Positions 7,493 to 9,299 of a stretch of 9,299 bases of DNA are shown here, one piece after another. Origin of the DNA: Candidatus Woesearchaeota archaeon CG10_big_fil_rev_8_21_14_0_10_36_11. GTDB taxonomy: Archaea > Nanobdellota > Nanobdellia > Woesearchaeales > GW2011-AR9. A program made the position numbers and the translations under genes. The DNA lies in the NCBI GenBank assembly GCA_002762845.1, contig PCYB01000067.1, positions 1 through 9,299 on the forward strand. Direction: 5' to 3'. Positions within the stretch are counted from its first letter, which is position 1, and every line of letters begins with the position of its first letter. The notes under the pieces were generated by a model. The model did no database searches. It had not been told where the DNA came from and saw only the letters and a program-made list of their open reading frames with translations.

Positions 7493-7600
7493 TTTATTGT
7501 AAGGGGTGTTATGTTTTTGTAAGATGTTTCATACAGAAAGATTAATTTAATAATTGTGTATAACGCTTGAGATGGTAGAAAAACAGATTGCTTGGATTAT
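7493..7600. repeat. 108-base direct repeat, left copy
   Basis: This segment matches 8677-8784 at 106 of 108 positions in the same orientation; the two differences are GG at 7504-7505 against AA at 8688-8689. It contains a TTGTAAG pair spaced 20 bases apart (7497 and 7517), an AT-rich promoter-like stretch, and an ATG (7572) opening a frame MVEKQIAWII. On its left is the minus-strand MNT-HEPN operon and on its right the winged-helix/RelE operon. It probably arose by duplication or homologous integration. Confidence 0.97.
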
Positions 7601-7619
7601 AAATGAACCCTATCTATAA
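7572..7619 (+). pseudogene. Truncated 5' end of the RQC-like gene (duplicated start)
   Basis: A 15-codon frame, MVEKQIAWIINEPYL then stop. Its first codons are identical to the start of the frame at 8756 because both lie in the 108-base repeat. Beyond the repeat it diverges and terminates at once. I read it as a decapitated copy left by duplication, not a functional peptide gene, though a leader peptide cannot be excluded. Confidence 0.6.
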
Positions 7620-7658
7620 GTGTTTTTATTAGTGAGTTACATCCAGAATGGCAAAACA

Positions 7659-7666
7659 TTTATATA
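7659..7666 (+). promoter_or_regulatory. TATA box of the wHTH/RelE operon
   Basis: TTTATATA preceded by the purine-rich GCAAAAC, consistent with a BRE element. The transcription start is expected around 7688-7692, giving a leader of about 22-26 bases that includes the GGTGAT ribosome binding site. This leadered layout contrasts with the leaderless cdc48 promoter. Confidence 0.65.
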
Positions 7667-7703
7667 CGGTATCATATTTAATAGTTACAAGTTTATAATA
7701 ATT

Positions 7704-7709
7704 GGTGAT
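7704..7709 (+). promoter_or_regulatory. Ribosome binding site of the antitoxin gene
   Basis: GGTGAT, complementary to the archaeal 16S rRNA 3' end, lies 4 bases before the ATG at 7714. Other in-frame starts (TTG 7702, GTG 7705, ATG 7708) overlap or precede this site, so 7714 is the best start. Confidence 0.6.
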
Positions 7710-7713
7710 GAAA

Positions 7714-7974
7714 ATGCAAGAATTGGAACAAGCCCCAAACCTGAACACGGTAATCATGGTAGAGAATACTCTCAAAAATATGGAAGAAAGTGTTATTACA
7801 GTTGCAGAACTCAAACGCAAATTACCACGACAAGTAAACCATAATACTCTTAAAGTAATTTTAGAATACTTAGAAATAAGCAATAAAATCGTGGTAACTA
7901 TGCGAGGTATCACTTGGATTCACAATCCAAATCCAAACCTCCAAAAAGCCATCGCAGAGGGACTGGAATTATGA
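7714..7974 (+). CDS. Winged-helix antitoxin of a RelE-type module
   Basis: A small 86-residue protein. Residues 10-25 form a helix (NTVIMVENTLKNM), and ITVAELKRKLPRQ followed by NHNTLKVILEYLE (28-54) looks like the recognition part of a winged helix. KIVVTMRGITWIH (58-70) forms the wing, and a charged tail NPNLQKAIAEGLEL follows. The next gene encodes a RelE/ParE-like toxin and overlaps by ATGA, so I infer this is the antitoxin: it would bind its own promoter and use the C-terminal tail to block the toxin. I recall the same pair in other DPANN archaea, but it is not a textbook antitoxin fold (AbrB, RHH, Phd). The operon has its own TATA box and ribosome binding site. Confidence 0.75.
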   Translation: MQELEQAPNLNTVIMVENTLKNMEESVITVAELKRKLPRQVNHNTLKVILEYLEISNKIVVTMRGITWIHNPNPNLQKAIAEGLEL

Positions 7975-8324
7975 AAAGAGTGCGATTAAAACTTTCTCTA
8001 GAGGCAGAAGAAGTGTATAAACATCTTAACGAGGAAGCTCCAACATCAAAAACGGAGAGGATGATTCTCAAAGCAGTTAATCAAAAAGTAGAACTTATCA
8101 AATCTAATCCTCATTTTGGAGATCCGATCTCAAAGAATAAGATTCCAGCAGAGTACCAACAGAAATATGGAGTTAAAAATCTCTTTCGTGTTGAACTTCC
8201 TGGTGCTTGGAGAATGTTATACACTTTAACAGATGGAGAAAGTGAAATTGAGATTATTGCGTTTGTTCTGGATGTAATAGACCATAAACAATATGATCAA
8301 AAATTTGGTTATAGAGGAATATAG
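7971..8324 (+). CDS. RelE/ParE-superfamily toxin
   Basis: The 117-residue protein has the RelE/ParE layout: an N-terminal strand and helix (MKRVRLKLSLEAEEVYKHL), a long helix with SKTERMILKAVNQKVELIKSN at 26-46, a loop FGDPISKNKIP (49-59), then strands NLFRVELPG and WRMLYTL (70-86), EIEIIAFVLDV (92-102) and the tail DHKQYDQKFGY (104-114). Arg73, Arg81, Tyr84, His105, Tyr108 and Tyr114 are the likely functional residues by analogy with RelE-type mRNA interferases that cut in the ribosomal A site; the exact target here is inferred. The ATG overlaps the antitoxin stop (ATGA), with GAGGGA 8 bases upstream, so translation is probably coupled. A longer frame reaches back to 7914 but would run inside the antitoxin gene. 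The module lies wholly between the 108-base repeats. Confidence 0.88.
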   Translation: MKRVRLKLSLEAEEVYKHLNEEAPTSKTERMILKAVNQKVELIKSNPHFGDPISKNKIPAEYQQKYGVKNLFRVELPGAWRMLYTLTDGESEIEIIAFVLDVIDHKQYDQKFGYRGI

Positions 8325-8342
8325 CCCCCACACTTATCTTAC

Positions 8343-8712
8343 TCATCTGTTCATAACTACCTCTATGAATTGTTCTGTGTTTAGGAAAATCACATGATTT
8401 TTTTAAGCTTCGTTTATTAGGGGGTCATTGGTCTGATTTTTTAAAAAAATGTTTAACGGATAGCATTTAACGCTAATGTCTATTCCAAAATTTTTCGAAA
8501 CCTTTTTTTATCTCATCATTATTATAACTGTCTGCAACAAAAAGGTCTAAGTCTGAATCATTTTTTTCTAATCCTTTAACATAACTTCCAAATATGGTGC
8601 CGATTCCTTTGATATAGCGGTTAATCTTTTCTATTATTTCTTTAATTAAGAGCTTCTTTTCTAAAAATGCAATCGCTTTATTGTAAGAAGTGTTATGTTT
8701 TTGTAAGATGTT
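8343..8712 (-). pseudogene. Decayed MNT-type nucleotidyltransferase
   Basis: Reading the minus strand from 8712 there is no usable start codon, but the frame contains NKAIAFLEKKLLIKEIIEK and then IFGSYVKG followed by DSDLDLFVA, the GS-x-DxD nucleotidyltransferase motif. The frame breaks near 8487-8495, where one extra base in an AAAATTTTT run gives the early end FWNRH. The shifted frame continues GIDISVKCYPLNIFLKN (with the third Asp) and NDPLINEA, then meets TAA at 8403-8405 in place of a probable leucine codon. After that stop, KNHVIFLNTEQFIEVVMNR runs to the natural stop at 8343. So it has at least three lesions: loss of the 5' end at the right-hand repeat, one frameshift and one nonsense change. 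It is not a copy of the 6883-7416 MNT; the sequences differ throughout. No HEPN partner remains. Confidence 0.8.
8398..8404 (+). terminator. Possible oligo-T terminator after the toxin gene
   Basis: A T7 run lies about 74 bases after the toxin stop. Archaeal RNA polymerase can stop at such runs without a hairpin. It also falls within the antisense remnant of a nucleotidyltransferase gene, so it may simply be that gene's lysine codons. Confidence 0.25.
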
Positions 8713-8784
8713 TCATACAGAAAGATTAATTTAATAATTGTGTATAACGCTTGAGATGGTAGAAAAACAGATTGCTTGGATTAT
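8677..8784. repeat. 108-base direct repeat, right copy
   Basis: Second copy of 7493-7600, offset 1184 bases. Its left edge cuts into the nucleotidyltransferase remnant, and its right edge lies nine to ten codons inside the RQC-like frame beginning at 8756. After the repeat the copies resume a five-base match (AAATG) after a 3-base gap, so the duplication edge may be slightly further right and eroded. Confidence 0.97.
8730..8737 (+). promoter_or_regulatory. Weak TATA-like box before the RQC-like frame
   Basis: TTTAATAA ends 18 bases before the ATG at 8756, inside the repeat, so the left copy has the same sequence. It is a modest match and slightly close to the start codon. No Shine-Dalgarno sequence is visible. 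Confidence 0.3.
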
Positions 8785-9073
8785 TCTAAATGCCGTAAAG
8801 CATGCGCAAGCAGGTAAAGAGCGGTTAGCCCAATTTCTCAGAGGAGCTCATTCTCAATTAGTAAGGAAAGATGCTATGGACCGGCAAACCGGTTATGGTT
8901 CTTTGTTGTGGTATAATTTAACCACAATCTCCGGTTTTATCGATCAGTTAGAGGAGATGCAGTTAATAATAAGATACATGAAAAATACGGGTTATTACAG
9001 TTATCCAATAATTATTCTTACGGAAGTGCGGAGAAAAAAATTTATGGTAGAAAAGAATATGATGTTGTTTTAG
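8756..9073 (+). CDS. RQC-like winged-helix protein, probably frameshifted
   Basis: The 105-residue product resembles the RQC winged-helix domain found after the helicase core in RecQ proteins and in stand-alone or fused forms elsewhere: an opening helix (QIAWIILNAVKHA, 5-17), then GKERLAQFLRGAHSQLV (20-36) with the diagnostic LRG, a GYGSLLWYN loop (46-54), a recognition-type helix ISGFIDQLEEMQLI (58-71) and YPIIILTE (83-90). There is no helicase core upstream, only the 108-base repeat. I use the ATG at 8756; the frame can be opened at TTG 8738, which I consider unlikely. The last ten residues look like out-of-frame reading: an A7 run at 9034-9040 is a likely slip site and the continuation is in the next frame. 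Assignment is by pattern memory, so moderate. Confidence 0.55.
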   Translation: MVEKQIAWIILNAVKHAQAGKERLAQFLRGAHSQLVRKDAMDRQTGYGSLLWYNLTTISGFIDQLEEMQLIIRYMKNTGYYSYPIIILTEVRRKKFMVEKNMMLF

Positions 9074-9177
9074 TTGGTGCTGATACTACTAAAGATCTAA
9101 AGCAAGCTTATCCTAACTATTTTTTAGACACAAAAGAATTTTTAGGTTACCTTAATAAAATTTTAAACAAATATTAA
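9040..9177 (+). pseudogene. Out-of-frame C-terminal part of the RQC-like gene
   Basis: This frame reads IYGRKEYDVVLVGADTTKDL, then KQAYPNYFLDTKEFLGYLNK and a short tail to TAA at 9175-9177. It has no start codon of its own and looks like genuine protein (a strand DVVLVGAD, then helices). Adding one A to the A7 run at 9034-9040 joins it to the preceding frame as one protein of about 140 residues. I vaguely recall similar 'YPNYFxDTxxF' ends in RelA/SpoT-like nucleotidyltransferases, but cannot support a function. The break could be mutation, sequencing error or slippage. Confidence 0.45.
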
Positions 9178-9206
9178 TGTTGCAAAAAGCACAAGATTTT
9201 TAGATT

Positions 9207-9249
9207 TTAATCAAGAACCACCAGTCAATAGACGTGGTGGTATGATTAA
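9207..9249 (-). mobile_element. Hairpin resembling the right end of an IS200/IS605-type element
   Basis: Outer arms TTAATCA (9207-9213) and TGATTAA (9243-9249) enclose ACCACCA (9217-9223) pairing with TGGTGGT (9235-9241). The inner stem GTC/GAC (9224-9226 with 9231-9233) carries the tetraloop AATA, and G9234 is bulged. An imperfect subterminal hairpin with a bulge is the hallmark recognised by TnpA of IS200/IS605 elements. A minus-strand frame ends 18 bases to its right (9267), as expected for TnpB followed by the element's right end. The alternatives are a terminator or a REP-like hairpin. The rest of the element lies beyond the window. Confidence 0.5.
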
Positions 9250-9266
9250 TTAGCTAACAAAAGCTG

Positions 9267-9299
9267 TTAACCGGTACTGCTTTGCTTGATCTCTACTTG
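9267..9299 (-). CDS. tnpB: C-terminal tail of a minus-strand frame, possibly TnpB (partial)
   Basis: Only ten residues, QVEIKQSSTG then TAA, are in the window. The call rests on position: a stop codon just before a bulged hairpin is the normal layout of TnpB (IS605 OrfB, an RNA-guided nuclease) at an element's right end, and short polar tails of this kind are common in TnpB. Another minus-strand frame here also stays open to a stop at 9252-9254, so the frame choice is a guess. Confidence 0.25.
   Translation of the reverse strand, partial: QVEIKQSSTG

Noticed and set aside
7416..7600. The MNT frame stays open upstream of its start into the left repeat
   Set aside because: No ATG, GTG or TTG occurs in that extension beyond 7443, and a TATA-like box sits at 7441-7448, so it is probably not coding.
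7620..7913. Overlapping plus (7620-7844) and minus (7629-7913) frames around the antitoxin start
   Set aside because: The antitoxin frame has a TATA box, ribosome binding site and ATGA link to the toxin; the other two have none of these and are low-complexity translations.
8437..8452. T6/A7 run (TTTTTTAAAAAAA) as a hairpin terminator
   Set aside because: It falls in the coding remnant of the nucleotidyltransferase, and an AT-only hairpin without GC pairs is weak.
7493..8784. CRISPR-like array
   Set aside because: Only two copies, far too long and separated by genes; no short regular spacers.

Overview
The window looks like part of the genome of a mesophilic archaeon, probably a small-genome DPANN lineage (Woesearchaeota- or Pacearchaeota-like). 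The grounds are an archaeal-type Cdc48 ATPase, TTTATATA promoter boxes about 22 bases before start codons (leaderless geometry), GGTGAT or GAGGTG ribosome binding sites where leaders exist, and MNT/HEPN and winged-helix/RelE modules of a kind common in those archaea. The lineage is inferred from protein style and was not tested by a search.

Bases 1-3857 and on to 6464 are ordinary housekeeping sequence with dense coding. A complete cdc48 gene (86-2374) is followed by a small four-to-five-helix membrane protein of DUF5684 type (2406-2822); each has its own TATA box at the same spacing. These converge, with a gap of 4 bases, on a minus-strand ion-transport pair: a CaCA-family cation/calcium antiporter (2827-3816) and a type IIA P-type Ca2+-ATPase (3855-6464). 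The pump has all the catalytic motifs and the main calcium ligands. The antiporter has lost two of the usual ion ligands in its second alpha-repeat.

Bases 6464-7443 hold a minus-strand HEPN/nucleotidyltransferase (MNT) pair, joined by an ATGA overlap. It abuts the Ca2+-ATPase through a TAATG overlap, so a toxin-antitoxin-like pair sits directly at the head of the calcium-transport genes.

Bases 7493-9299 are an accessory region with many gene remnants. Two 108-base direct repeats (7493-7600 and 8677-8784, 106 of 108 identical, offset 1184) flank an intact winged-helix antitoxin/RelE-like toxin operon (7714-8324) and the decayed remains of a second nucleotidyltransferase (8343-8712, minus strand). 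Each repeat carries a promoter-like sequence and the first codons of a plus-strand gene beginning MVEKQIAWII. Only the right-hand copy continues into a longer frame (RQC-like winged helix), and that frame appears broken by a one-base slip in an A7 run near 9034. The last 100 bases hold a bulged hairpin, and a minus-strand reading frame ends nearby. Together they look like the right end of an IS200/IS605-type (TnpB) element running off the window.

Overall, a stable core (protein unfolding, Ca2+ homeostasis) gives way abruptly to a region of toxin-antitoxin turnover, duplication and transposition.
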